Source of the DNA: Solirubrobacteraceae bacterium
Lineage (GTDB): Bacteria; Actinomycetota; Thermoleophilia; Solirubrobacterales; Solirubrobacteraceae
Assembly: GCA_030447785.1 (NCBI GenBank)
Contig: JAUJOF010000004.1
Coordinates: 1-64,000, forward strand
DNA length: 64,000 nt
Direction of reading: 5' to 3'
Shown here: positions 53,946-62,261 of the stretch, piece by piece
Layout: each line of letters begins with the position of its first letter
Numbering within the stretch: position 1 is the stretch's first letter
Translations under genes and position numbers: made by a program
The notes under the pieces: model-generated
Database searches by the model: none
The model's input: the letters and a program-made list of their open reading frames with translations, nothing else
What the model was told of the DNA's origin: nothing

Positions 53946-54986
53946 GATCGTCACGCCGCGGCCGGGCAGCTCGACGGTGCCTGCGCGATCGGTGACCTCG
54001 CCGACCGCCCGCGCGCCAGGGTGGTGGGCGGCGAGGATCGCCCCCGCCCGTTCGGCGTGCTCGGGCGGGACGACCGCAGCGAACCCGCAGCCCATGTTGA
54101 ACACCTCGTACAGCTCGGCGGCGGGGACCTCGCCGTGGCGGGCGATGAGGTCGTAGACCGGCGGGGGCGCCAGCGGGTCGTCGAGGCGAAAGCCTGCGCC
54201 GGTGCCCAGACGTAGGAGATTTCGCAGACCTCCTCCGGTGATGTGCGCGAGGCCGTGGACGGGGATCTCGCTGCGCAGCAGCTCGAGCGCCGCGCGCACG
54301 TAGACGACCGTGGGCTCGAGCAGGGCGTCGGCGACGCTGGCCCCGTGGAGCTCGGGCGGGCGGGTCTCGAGGCCCAGCGGCTCGAGGATGTGGCGGGCCA
54401 GGGTGTAGCCGTTGGAGTGCAGGCCGCTGGAGGGCACGCCGACGACCGCGTCGCCCGGCGCGAGGGCATGGCCGGTGAGGATCGCGTCGAGCTCGACGGT
54501 GCCGATGGCGGTGGCGCACAGGTCGAAGCCGTGGGGGGAGGGGTGGCCGCGGATGAGCTCTGGCAGGACCGCGAGCTCGCCGCCGGGGATCTCCACGCCG
54601 GCCTGCTCGGCTCCCGCCTTGAGGCCCCGGCCGATGACCTCGAGCGCCCTGGGGTCGGCCTGCTCGACGGCGAGGTAGTCGACCAGGGCGATCGGCTCGG
54701 CGCCCACGCAGACGATGTCGTTGACGTTCATGGCCACGCAGTCGATGCCGACGGTGTCCAGCCGGCCCGTCCGCTCGGCGACCACGAGCTTGGAGCCCAC
54801 GCCGTCCGTGGCGATGGCGATCCCCAGCGTGTCGGTGACGCGCAGGACGCTGGCGTAGTGGCCGGGGAGGTCGACCGTGCGCCCGGGCCTGCCGGGGTCG
54901 ATCGCTGCGAGGACCTTCACGAGGGCGCCGACGGCGGCGTCGGACTGCCGGGTGTCCACCCCGGCCGCGGCGTAGGCGTCGGTCAT
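53934..54986 (-). CDS. purM: phosphoribosylformylglycinamidine cyclo-ligase
   Basis: AIR synthetase of purine synthesis: closes the imidazole ring with ATP. The 350-residue protein has YAAAGVDTRQSDAAVGALVK, VGSKLVVAERTGRLDTVGIDCVAMNVNDI, LPELIRGHPSPHGFDLCATAIG, PGDAVVGVPSSGLHSNGYTLAR and HITGGGLRNLLRL. Length is normal. The ATG overlaps the uppP stop (ATGA). No other purine genes are in the window, so the pairing with uppP is unusual but may be simple adjacency. Confidence 0.95.
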   Translation of the reverse strand: MTDAYAAAGVDTRQSDAAVGALVKVLAAIDPGRPGRTVDLPGHYASVLRVTDTLGIAIATDGVGSKLVVAERTGRLDTVGIDCVAMNVNDIVCVGAEPIALVDYLAVEQADPRALEVIGRGLKAGAEQAGVEIPGGELAVLPELIRGHPSPHGFDLCATAIGTVELDAILTGHALAPGDAVVGVPSSGLHSNGYTLARHILEPLGLETRPPELHGASVADALLEPTVVYVRAALELLRSEIPVHGLAHITGGGLRNLLRLGTGAGFRLDDPLAPPPVYDLIARHGEVPAAELYEVFNMGCGFAAVVPPEHAERAGAILAAHHPGARAVGEVTDRAGTVELPGRGVTISGR

Positions 54987-55882
54987 GGCTCTCGATTCTC
55001 CCCGGTGGCGCGGCGGAGCAGTGCGGCGGCGAGGGCGAGGCGGTAGAGCGCGAAGGGCCAGAGGGCCGGGCTCCGGCCGCGGTGGCGTGATGAGGGGGGG
55101 ACGAGGGGAGCGCAGACGAGCGTCGCCGCGAACGCCGCGATCGTCCCCGTGGCCAAGGCGGCGCGGTGCTCGCGCGGGAGCCCTCTGCGGGCCAACCGAG
55201 CGCCTTTGAGGGCGGCCGCGCCGGCGATCACCGGCAGCGCGACGTGGCGGGAGAGGATGCCGGCGTCGGCGCGCGCGTAGCCGCGGGCGCGCAGGACGGT
55301 GAGGGTCGCGCCGCCGCGGGAGATGCCCGGCCACAGCGCCGCCGCCTGGGCGAGGCCGAGCAGCAGCCCGTCCACGAGACCGGCCTCCTCGCGACGCCGG
55401 GGGCGGCGGGCCCTTCCACCCTTGCCGGGCGATCGCAGAAGGGACCACCTCGGGCGGTGGGCTGTCTTTTCCTTGCCTATCGAGGACAAGCCAGCCCACC
55501 CCGCGCGCTCGGCCCTGCTGTCGGCCCACCACATCGCCAGCGCTCCGGCGGTGAGCCCGGCGGCGGCGGTGGTCGGGGTGCCCAACCTTTCCTCGATGCG
55601 CCGCTCCAGCGCTAGCCCGGCCACCGCGGGCGGAGCGAAAGAGCTCGCCACCAGCGCGATCCGGCGCGCGTCGAGGCCGCCGACCGCCTCGGCGACCTCG
55701 CCCCGCAGGGCCACCAGCAGCGCCGCGGCGGTCCCCGCGTGCACGGCGATCTCGAAGGCCTTGCGCAGCTCGGGGTTCTCCTCGTCGCCCTGCGCCAGCG
55801 CGACGTGGGCCGAGGAGGAGACGGGCAGCAGCTCGGCCGGGCCGTGCAGGGCGCCGATCAGCGCGGCGCGCGCGGCCTTCAC
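54983..55882 (-). CDS. uppP: undecaprenyl-diphosphatase UppP with an inserted repeat-encoded segment
   Basis: Recycles undecaprenyl diphosphate to the monophosphate carrier for peptidoglycan and other glycans. The 299-residue membrane protein has the two active motifs: GPAELLPVSSSAH (14-26; the family's GITEFLPVSSTGH) and PGISRGGAT (185-193). Residues about 127-167 are an Arg/Lys-rich, non-membrane insert between helices (LSSIGKEKTAHRPRWSLLR...) that relatives lack. Its DNA carries a long imperfect inverted repeat at 55456-55500 and locally low GC. The GTG overlaps the dedA stop. A tolerable loop insertion is possible, but activity may be reduced. Confidence 0.9.
   Translation of the reverse strand: MKAARAALIGALHGPAELLPVSSSAHVALAQGDEENPELRKAFEIAVHAGTAAALLVALRGEVAEAVGGLDARRIALVASSFAPPAVAGLALERRIEERLGTPTTAAAGLTAGALAMWWADSRAERAGWAGLSSIGKEKTAHRPRWSLLRSPGKGGRARRPRRREEAGLVDGLLLGLAQAAALWPGISRGGATLTVLRARGYARADAGILSRHVALPVIAGAAALKGARLARRGLPREHRAALATGTIAAFAATLVCAPLVPPSSRHRGRSPALWPFALYRLALAAALLRRATGENREP
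55456..55500. repeat. imperfect 20-bp inverted repeat inside uppP
   Basis: Arms 55456-55475 and 55481-55500 pair at 17 of 20 positions around a 5-nt loop. The left arm starts GGTGGGCTGTC and the right arm ends CAGCCCACC. The T-rich stretch TCTTTTCCTTG has clearly lower GC than the surrounding gene. It lies in the segment that looks inserted into the protein, so it may be an in-frame REP/palindromic element. Confidence 0.75.
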
Positions 55883-56523
55883 TCGCCCGGCGAGGGCTGT
55901 GGCCGGGGCAGCGAGCGCCGGCGGCGCCAGCGCAGAAACCACGCGCCGGCGGCGGCCGCGACCAGCACGCCCCCGACGATCACGAAGGGGGAGGCGGCGT
56001 CGACCACCGCGCCGGCGCGCTCCCAGTTCTGGCCCAGCGCGAGTCCCGCGTAGAGCAGCGCGGCGTTCCACACCGCCGAGCCCAGCGTGGTCAGCAGCGC
56101 GAAGGTCACCAGGTTCATGCGCATCGCCCCGGCGGGGATGGAGATCACGCTGCGTACGATCGGAATGAGCCGCGCGCCGAACACGATCCACGGCCCCCAG
56201 CGGTCGAACCAGCGCTCGGCGACGTCGAGCTCGCGCTCGCCCACGTGCAGCCAGCGCTTCTGGCTGAGGATCAGCGGCCGGCCCCCGTAGCGCCCCAGCG
56301 CGTAGAAGGCCAGCGCGGCCACCACCGAGCCCGCCGTCGCGCCGACCAGCGCGGCCACGAAGCCCAGTCGCCCCTGGTCGACGTAGAAGCCGGCGAGGGG
56401 GAGGATGGCCTCGGAGGGCAGCGGCGGGAAGAAGGCCTCCGCGGCCAGGAGGAGGCCCAGCCCCAGCGGCCCGATGGCGTCGATGACGTTCCCGACCGTG
56501 TCGGTCAGCGCGCCCAGCAGCAC
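55879..56523 (-). CDS. DedA-family membrane protein
   Basis: Member of the DedA/SNARE-associated (VTT) family, some of which recycle undecaprenyl phosphate or transport lipids. Starting from GTG 56523 it has 214 residues: GLGLLLAAEAFFPPLPSEAILPLAG, then GATAGSVVAALAFYALGRYGG, WFDRWGPWIVFGARLIPIVRSVISIPAGAMRMN, and the terminal helix and basic tail. An ATG at 56592 in the same frame overlaps the divergent gene; the GTG is preferred because TACGCT lies 7 nt upstream. Pairing with uppP (GTGA overlap) supports a role in the undecaprenyl cycle. Confidence 0.87.
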   Translation of the reverse strand: MLLGALTDTVGNVIDAIGPLGLGLLLAAEAFFPPLPSEAILPLAGFYVDQGRLGFVAALVGATAGSVVAALAFYALGRYGGRPLILSQKRWLHVGERELDVAERWFDRWGPWIVFGARLIPIVRSVISIPAGAMRMNLVTFALLTTLGSAVWNAALLYAGLALGQNWERAGAVVDAASPFVIVGGVLVAAAAGAWFLRWRRRRSLPRPQPSPGE

Positions 56524-56530
56524 GCCGGGC

Positions 56531-56536
56531 AGCGTA
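56531..56536 (-). promoter_or_regulatory. candidate -10 box, leaderless dedA
   Basis: TACGCT on the minus strand, 7 nt before the GTG at 56523. It would drive dedA-uppP-purM. Confidence 0.45.
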
Positions 56537-56548
56537 GCCGCCGGCCGG

Positions 56549-56554
56549 TAGCGT
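56549..56554 (+). promoter_or_regulatory. candidate -10 box, leaderless DegT gene
   Basis: TAGCGT, 9 nt before the GTG at 56564. It lies in the same 40-bp divergent gap as the dedA box. Confidence 0.45.
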
Positions 56555-56563
56555 GCTCGGCCC

Positions 56564-57649
56564 GTGCCGATCCCCCTGTTCGACGCCGCCACGCCGGTGC
56601 GCGCTATCGAGGCGCGGGTGCGCGCGGCGCTCGACGCGGTCCTCGCCGACGGCGCCTACGTGCTGGGTCCGCACGTGGAGGGCTTCGAGCGCGCCTTTGC
56701 GCAGTACGTGGGGGCTGGCCACGCCATCGGCGTGGCCAACGGCACCGAGGCGATCACCATCGCGCTGCGCGCCCTGGGCGTGGGCCCCGGCGACGACGTC
56801 GTCGTGCCCTCCTTCACCTTCTACGCCAGCGCGGAGGCCATCCCGCCCACCGGCGCGCGCCCCGTCTTCTGCGACGTCGACCCCGAGACCTTCGTGGTCA
56901 CGCCCGAAGCGGTGCGCGCCGCGCTCACGCCGGCCACGAAGGCGGTGGTGGCCGTGCACCTGTTCGGCAACGTCGCGCCGGTGGGCGAGATCGAGGCGCT
57001 GGGCGTGCCCGTGGTGGAGGACGCCGCGCAGGCGGCGGGCTCGCGCGCGGCGGGCGGGGCGCGCACCGGCGCGCTGGGCACACTGGCGACCTTCTCGTTC
57101 TACCCCTCCAAGAACCTCGGCGCCTTCGGCGACGGCGGGGCGATCACCACCTCCGACGCCGCCCTGGCCGAGACGGCGCGCACGCTGCGCTTCCACGGGT
57201 CTCGTGACGGCTCCACCTACGAGCTGGTGGGTTACAACTCGCGCCTCGACGCGCTGCAGGCCGCGATCCTCCACGCCCAGCTGCCCGAGCTCGACCGCTG
57301 GTGCGAGGGCCGCCGGGTCGCCGGGCGGCGCTACGCGCAGCGCCTCGAGGGCGTGGTGGGCCTGCCGCGACCCACGGCGGGCAGCGACCCCGCCTGGGGC
57401 CTGTACGTGGTCCGCGATCGCGAGCCCGATGCCCTGGCCGATGCCCTGGCCGCGGAGCGCATCGGCGCTCGCGGCTACTACCGAACGCCGGTTCATCGCC
57501 AGCCGGCGCTGGCCGGCCTCGCCCCGCCCGCCGAGCTGCCCGGCACCGAGGAGGCGGCGCGCACGCACCTGGCGATCCCCATGGGCGCTGCGCTGGGCGA
57601 CGAGGAGGTCGACGCGGTGGCGGCGGCGATCCGTGCCGCGCGCCGCTGA
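56564..57649 (+). CDS. DegT/DnrJ/EryC1/StrS-family aminotransferase
   Basis: PLP enzyme, usually sugar 3- or 4-aminotransferase for surface or lipid-linked amino sugars. The 361-residue protein has GVANGTEAITIALRALGVGPGDDVVVPSFTF, DVDPETFVVTPEAV, VVAVHLFGNVAP, VEDAAQAAGS, and the PLP lysine in FSFYPSKNLGAFGDGGAI. The nearby CapD-type epimerase supplies a plausible keto-sugar. The GTG start has TAGCGT upstream. The sugar product cannot be named. Confidence 0.92.
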   Translation: MPIPLFDAATPVRAIEARVRAALDAVLADGAYVLGPHVEGFERAFAQYVGAGHAIGVANGTEAITIALRALGVGPGDDVVVPSFTFYASAEAIPPTGARPVFCDVDPETFVVTPEAVRAALTPATKAVVAVHLFGNVAPVGEIEALGVPVVEDAAQAAGSRAAGGARTGALGTLATFSFYPSKNLGAFGDGGAITTSDAALAETARTLRFHGSRDGSTYELVGYNSRLDALQAAILHAQLPELDRWCEGRRVAGRRYAQRLEGVVGLPRPTAGSDPAWGLYVVRDREPDALADALAAERIGARGYYRTPVHRQPALAGLAPPAELPGTEEAARTHLAIPMGAALGDEEVDAVAAAIRAARR

Positions 57650-57697
57650 GCGCGCGGGCGCGAGCCGATCCCCACGCGCCTGTGCCAGCATCCGCCC

Positions 57698-58465
57698 ATG
57701 GCCGACTGGAGCCGAGGCGAGTACGAGCGCACCGCCCAGCAGCTTGAGGCCGCGGCGGACGTGGCGGTCGCCGCGCTCGCGCCCGCGGAGGGCGAGCGCG
57801 TCCTCGACGTGGGCTGCGGGACGGGCAACGCCGCCCTGGCCGCCGCCCGGGCCGGGGCCGCGGTGGTCGGCGTGGATCCGGCAAGGCGCCTGCTCGAGGC
57901 CGCCCGCGCCCGCGCCGAGCGCGAGGGCTTCGCGGGGGCGGAGTTCGTCGAGGGCGACGCCCTGGCGCTGCCCGTCGAGGACGGCGCCTTCGACGCGGCC
58001 CTCTCCGTCTTCGGCGTGATCTTCGCCGCGCCGCCGCGCGAGGCCGCCGCTGAGCTGGTGCGCGCCGTACGCCGCGGCGGGCGCATCGTGATCACGACCT
58101 GGCGCCCCGAGGGGCCGCTGCACGAGGCGCGCCTGCTCGTGCGCAAGGCGTTCGGCCTGCCCGACGAGACCCCGGTGTGGGGGGACCCCGACGCGCTGGC
58201 AGGTCTCTTCGCCCCCCACCCCGTCGACCTCAGCGAGGAGCGCCTGGCCTTCATGGGCCCATCGCCGCGCGACTGGGTCCAGGCCCAGCTCGACCAACAC
58301 CCCATGTGGCTCGAGGCCGGCGAGGCGCTGCGCGAGCACGGCACCTGGGACGACCTCGTCGCCCGCACGCTGGCCCTCTTCGAGGTCGCCAACGAGGACC
58401 CCGCCGCCTTCCGGGTCACCAGCCGCTACCTGATGGCCACGGTTCGGCGCGGCGAGGCAGCCTAG
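57698..58465 (+). CDS. class I SAM-dependent methyltransferase
   Basis: Protein of 255 residues. SAM-binding loop VLDVGCGTGNAALAAARAG (about 35-53), acidic VGVDPARRLLEAARARAE, VEGDALALPVEDGAFDAALSVFG, and VRAVRRGGRIVITTW; the C-terminal part forms the substrate cap. Resembles UbiE/ArsM-like small-molecule methyltransferases, but the substrate is unclear. It lies between the sugar aminotransferase and the epimerase, so a sugar, lipid or quinone substrate is possible. Confidence 0.86.
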   Translation: MADWSRGEYERTAQQLEAAADVAVAALAPAEGERVLDVGCGTGNAALAAARAGAAVVGVDPARRLLEAARARAEREGFAGAEFVEGDALALPVEDGAFDAALSVFGVIFAAPPREAAAELVRAVRRGGRIVITTWRPEGPLHEARLLVRKAFGLPDETPVWGDPDALAGLFAPHPVDLSEERLAFMGPSPRDWVQAQLDQHPMWLEAGEALREHGTWDDLVARTLALFEVANEDPAAFRVTSRYLMATVRRGEAA

Positions 58466-58587
58466 GCCACCATGAGCATATGTCGCTGTCGCGACGTGGG
58501 GACCCGCCTCCGGCGGCTACCTCGCGCGGGACCCGGCTCCGCGGCCACCTGGCCGCTCCGCCACCCGCGGGCCGCCTCCGGCACCCC

Positions 58588-58593
58588 TAGACT
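58588..58593 (+). promoter_or_regulatory. candidate -10 box, leaderless capD-like gene
   Basis: TAGACT, 7 nt before the ATG at 58601, at the end of a 135-bp GC-rich gap (58466-58600) with several short inverted repeats and no gene. Confidence 0.5.
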
Positions 58594-58600
58594 CCCGCCG

Positions 58601-60526
58601 ATGCGCCGCCGGCTCCGTCTCGCGGCCCTCCCGCTGCACCGCTTCGCCCTCCTGCAGCTCGTGGCGGACGCGGTCCTGGTCGCGGCCGCCTACCTCATCG
58701 CCTACCGCCTGCGCTTCGAGGGCCCGCTGGGCACGCCCGAGCGCTACGTCGAGCTGCGCGATGCGACGCTGCTGCCGCTCGTCGGCGTCTCGCTGGTGGT
58801 CTTCGCCCTCTTCGGGCTCTACCAGAAGTCCTGGCGCTACATGGGCGGACGCGACTACCTGCCCGTGGTCTACGGCGTGGCGGTGGCCACGCTGGCCCTG
58901 CCCGCCTACAACGCGCTCGTGCAGCCCGTGGCCGTCGAGTCGGTCTTCGGGCGCGCCACGGTGGGCGTGCCCACCAGCATCATCGCCCTCTTCGGCACGC
59001 TCGCGCTCGTGCTGGTCGGCGGGGTGCGCTTCGCGGTGCGCCAGCTCTACGAGCGCCCGCCCCACGGCTTTCATACCCGCCGGGGCGCGCGGCGCGTGCT
59101 CATCGTGGGCGCGGGCGAGGGCGGGCGCCTGGTGCTGCGCGAGGTGCTGCGCAATCCCGAGCTGGGGCTGCGTCCGGTCGGCTTCGTGGACGACGACCCG
59201 CGCAAGCGGCGCACGCGCGTGGAGGGGGTGCGGGTCCTGGGCGCGACGGGGGACCTGCCGCGCATCCTCGACGAGGCCGAGCCCGACGAGGTGACGATCG
59301 CGATCCCCTCGGCGCCCGGCGTGCTGCGCGCGCGGGTGGCGCGCGCCTGCCGCGAGCGGGGGATCCCCGTGCGCACCCTGCCCACGGTCTTCGAGCTGCT
59401 GCAGACCCAGGGTCACCTGGTGCGCCAGGTGCGCGAGGTCCGCGTCGAGGACGTGCTGGGCCGCGAGCCGGTGCGCATGGAGCTCGACCGCGTGGGCGCC
59501 TACCTCACCGGCGAGGTGGTGCTGGTCACCGGCGCCGGGGGGTCGGTCGGTGCGGAGCTGTGCCGCCAGATCGCCCGCGTCGGCCCCCGGCGCCTCGTGC
59601 TGCTCGACCACGCCGAGGACAACCTCTTCGCGATCCAGCGCGAGCTCGAGGACGACCGCCACGTGCACCCCGCCCTGCTGTCGGTCGTGCTGGCCGACTG
59701 CAAGGAGGAGGAGCGCATGCGCGAGATCATCGAGCTGCACCGCCCCACGGTGATCTTCCACGCCGCCGCCTACAAGCACGTGGGACTCATGGAGACCAAC
59801 GCGGTGGAGGCGGTGCGCAACAACGCGCTGGCCACCCGCGTGATGGCGCGCGTGGCGGGCGACGCGGGCGCCAAGGCCTTCGTGCTGGTGTCCACCGACA
59901 AGGCGGTCGCCCCCGCGACGGTGATGGGCGCCTCCAAGGCCCTGGCCGAGTTCGCCGTGGAGGCCGAGCAGGCCCGCTTTCCCGCCACGCGCTTCAGCGC
60001 GGTGCGCTTCGGCAACGTGCTGGGATCCTCGGGCTCGGTGGTGGGGATCTTCCGCCGCCAGATCGCCCGCGGCGGCCCGCTGACGGTCACCGACGAGCGC
60101 ATGACGCGCTACTTCATGACCATCCCCGAGGCGGTGCAGCTCATCATCCGCTCGGGTTCGCTGGGCGCGGGCGGGGAGGTGTTCGTGCTGGAGATGGGCG
60201 AGCCGGTGCGCATCGTCGAGCTGGCCCGGGCGATGATCGAGCTGTCGGGACTGGTGCCCGAGCAGGACGTGGCCATCGAGGTGGTGGGGCGCCGCCCGGG
60301 CGAGAAGCTCCACGAGGAGCTGTTCAACCCCTACGAGCGCCCACAGCCCACGCCGGCCGAGAAGATCCAGCGCGCGGAGCGCCGGCCCCTGGATCCGCGC
60401 AGCGTGGAGGCGATGTTCGACGAGATCGGGCTGCTCGTCCTGGAGGGCGACGCGGCCGCCCTGGCGGCCAAGGTCGCTGAGCTCTCCGCGCTGCACCGAC
60501 CGGCGGATCTGACCGCCCGGACGTGA
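58601..60526 (+). CDS. membrane UDP-sugar 4,6-dehydratase/epimerase (CapD/WbpM/PglF type)
   Basis: Protein of 641 residues. Four N-terminal membrane helices (about residues 10-130) precede a CoA-binding-like Rossmann domain (VLIVGAGEGGRLVLREVL, about 165-185). The catalytic SDR domain is at about 300-590: VLVTGAGGSVGAELCRQIA, AAYKHVGLMETN (the family uses a TMxxxK-like site in place of YxxxK), STDKAVAPATVMGASK, RFGNVLGSSGSVVGIF. These enzymes make keto-sugars for bacillosamine or QuiNAc on undecaprenyl carriers. ATG chosen for the TAGACT box and the good helix start. The neighbouring DegT aminotransferase fits the next step. Confidence 0.92.
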   Translation: MRRRLRLAALPLHRFALLQLVADAVLVAAAYLIAYRLRFEGPLGTPERYVELRDATLLPLVGVSLVVFALFGLYQKSWRYMGGRDYLPVVYGVAVATLALPAYNALVQPVAVESVFGRATVGVPTSIIALFGTLALVLVGGVRFAVRQLYERPPHGFHTRRGARRVLIVGAGEGGRLVLREVLRNPELGLRPVGFVDDDPRKRRTRVEGVRVLGATGDLPRILDEAEPDEVTIAIPSAPGVLRARVARACRERGIPVRTLPTVFELLQTQGHLVRQVREVRVEDVLGREPVRMELDRVGAYLTGEVVLVTGAGGSVGAELCRQIARVGPRRLVLLDHAEDNLFAIQRELEDDRHVHPALLSVVLADCKEEERMREIIELHRPTVIFHAAAYKHVGLMETNAVEAVRNNALATRVMARVAGDAGAKAFVLVSTDKAVAPATVMGASKALAEFAVEAEQARFPATRFSAVRFGNVLGSSGSVVGIFRRQIARGGPLTVTDERMTRYFMTIPEAVQLIIRSGSLGAGGEVFVLEMGEPVRIVELARAMIELSGLVPEQDVAIEVVGRRPGEKLHEELFNPYERPQPTPAEKIQRAERRPLDPRSVEAMFDEIGLLVLEGDAAALAAKVAELSALHRPADLTART

Positions 60527-60539
60527 CCGGGGCGATCCC

Positions 60540-60545
60540 TACACT
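60540..60545 (+). promoter_or_regulatory. candidate -10 box before the LytR_C-like gene
   Basis: TACACT, 11 nt before an ATG at 60557 that opens a 10-codon frame (stop 60589) overlapping the main start at 60576. The mini-frame may be a leader or simply incidental. Confidence 0.35.
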
Positions 60546-60575
60546 GCGGCCTTTCCATGGCTCACGCCGCCCGTC

Positions 60576-61686
60576 ATGCTGCCCTCTGAGCTGATCGAGA
60601 CCTACGGGGCCTTCGCGGGGATCGCCGCGATCGTGGGCCTCGCCGTCCTCTCTCTCCTCCTCTTCACCCAGGCGCGGGAGATCAAGCGCCTGCGCGACTG
60701 GGTCGGCCGCGCGCCCGAGCGCGACGCCGAGCTGGCCGCGCGCGTGCGCACCGAGGCCGGCCGGCCGCCTGGCGCCCCGCAGCGCGGCGGCCCGGCTCCC
60801 ACCGGCGCCGCCGCGGCGGCCGCCGCCGCCGCGCAGGCCCGCCCGCCCGCCGGTCAGCCGGCGAACGGTGCGCCCCGCCCTCAGCAGCCGGGCGCCGTCC
60901 CCGCCGCGCCGGCCGGCGCTCCCGCGACCGCGGCCGCCCGGGGGCTGCCCCCGCGCCCCAGCCCACGCAGGGGAGCCCGGCACCGTTCCTCCCGCCCGTC
61001 AGGGCGCGGCGCAGGGGCCCGTGCACCCCGCGGCGCCGGACCGGGCGCCTGACGACGGGCAGCGCCCGGCGGTCCAGGCCGCTCCGCGCCCTCCCGCCGC
61101 CGCCGCCGGCAGCCCCTCGGCCACCGTCCCGCCGCGGGCGCGCCGCCCCGGGGCCCAGCCGCCGCCTCCGCCCACGGATGGGGCCGGTCGCCGCCGCCCG
61201 GCACTCGCCGGTGTCGCGGTCGCCGCCGGCGTTCTCCTCGTGCTCGCCGTGGGGGTCCTGGTCCTCACCGGCACCTTCGGCGACGGGGGGCAGCCAGCTC
61301 CGGCCGAGCAGCCCAGCAACGGCGTCGCGCCCGCCCAGGGTGGCGGATCGGCCGAGCAGCCGCGGCCGCGCGGCGAGGTCACGGTGGCCGTGCTCAACGG
61401 CACCACGACCGCGGGCCTGGCGACCAGCAAGGCCGAGCAGGTGGCCCGAAGCGGCTTCCGCCCGGGAGGCGCGACCGACAACGACGTGCAGAACCTCTCG
61501 GCGACCACCATCGAGTACGCCGAGGGCTACCGCGCCTCCGCCCGGGAGGTGGCCGAAGTGATCGGGGTGGGCGCCGACGCCATCGGCCCGCTGGACCGCA
61601 ACACGCGGGTCCTGGCCGGTGAGGAGGCCAACGTCGTGATCATCGTCGGCGCCGACGGGACGCAGGCCGCCGGGGGCGCCGGGTAG
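60576..61686 (+). pseudogene. LytR C-terminal-domain membrane protein, apparent +1 frameshift
   Basis: Two overlapping frames make one plausible protein. The first starts MLPSELIETYGAFAGIAA with a membrane helix (about residues 10-32), a helical KRLRDWVGRAPERDAEL, then a long Pro/Ala-rich linker. The second frame continues the linker, has a second membrane helix (VAVAAGVLLVLAVGVLVL) and ends with the external LytR_C domain (EVTVAVLNGTTTAGLATSKAEQVARSGF...EANVVIIVGADG). Reading through needs removal of one base, best placed in the G5 run at about 60939-60943. Such proteins are small envelope proteins of unknown role in actinobacteria. It is either broken or carries a homopolymer error. Confidence 0.72.
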
Positions 61687-61700
61687 GCGCCCAGGGGGCC

Positions 61701-62261
61701 ATGATCCTCCTCGCCCGCCACGGGGAGACCGACGACAACCGGGCCCGCCGCTTCCAGGGTCGACGGGACCCCACCCTCAACGACACGGGCCGCGAGCAGG
61801 CCCGTGCACTGGCCACCGAGGCGCGGGGCGAGCACGTCGCGGCGCTCTACGCCAGCCCGCTGCGCCGCGCATGGGAGACGGCCGCGATCGTCGGCGAGGC
61901 GCTCGGCCTCGAGCCCCGCCCCGACGAGCGCCTGGTCGAGATCGACGTGGGGCACTGGACCGGCCGGCTGCACGCAGAGGTCGCCGACAGCGAGCCCGAC
62001 GCCTTCCGTGCCTGGGTCGAGGCCGACGAGCGCTTTCGCTTCCCCGGCGGCGAGTCGATCGGCGAGCAGCGCGCGCGGGTCTGTGCGGCCGTCGCCGACG
62101 TGCGCGCGCGGGACGAGTTGCCCGCCCTGCTGGTCTGCCACGGAGGCACCATCCGCGCGGCGCTGCTGGCCACGCTCGGGCTCGAGGCGCTCAACCTGCG
62201 TCCGTCCAACGGCTCCCTGCACCGCCTGCCCGTGCCCATCGCCGGAAGCGACTGGGTATGA
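61701..62261 (+). CDS. histidine phosphatase family protein (phosphoglycerate-mutase-like)
   Basis: Protein of 186 residues. The RHGE motif (LLARHGETDDN, residues 4-14) has the phospho-accepting His7, with ASPLRRAWETAAIV and LVCHGGTIRAAL giving the other Arg and His. The family removes phosphate from small molecules such as sugar phosphates or cobalamin intermediates; the substrate is unknown. It starts 14 bp after the LytR_C-like gene and its stop overlaps the next ATG (ATGA). Confidence 0.88.
   Translation: MILLARHGETDDNRARRFQGRRDPTLNDTGREQARALATEARGEHVAALYASPLRRAWETAAIVGEALGLEPRPDERLVEIDVGHWTGRLHAEVADSEPDAFRAWVEADERFRFPGGESIGEQRARVCAAVADVRARDELPALLVCHGGTIRAALLATLGLEALNLRPSNGSLHRLPVPIAGSDWV

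Noticed and set aside
48566-53995. A single open frame of about 1,800 codons spanning pbpA end, pknB and beyond
   Set aside because: Only the part from 48701 to about 50580 encodes recognisable PknB. The rest is the Arg/Gly-rich shadow of ddl and of the antisense kinase, a normal effect of very high GC.
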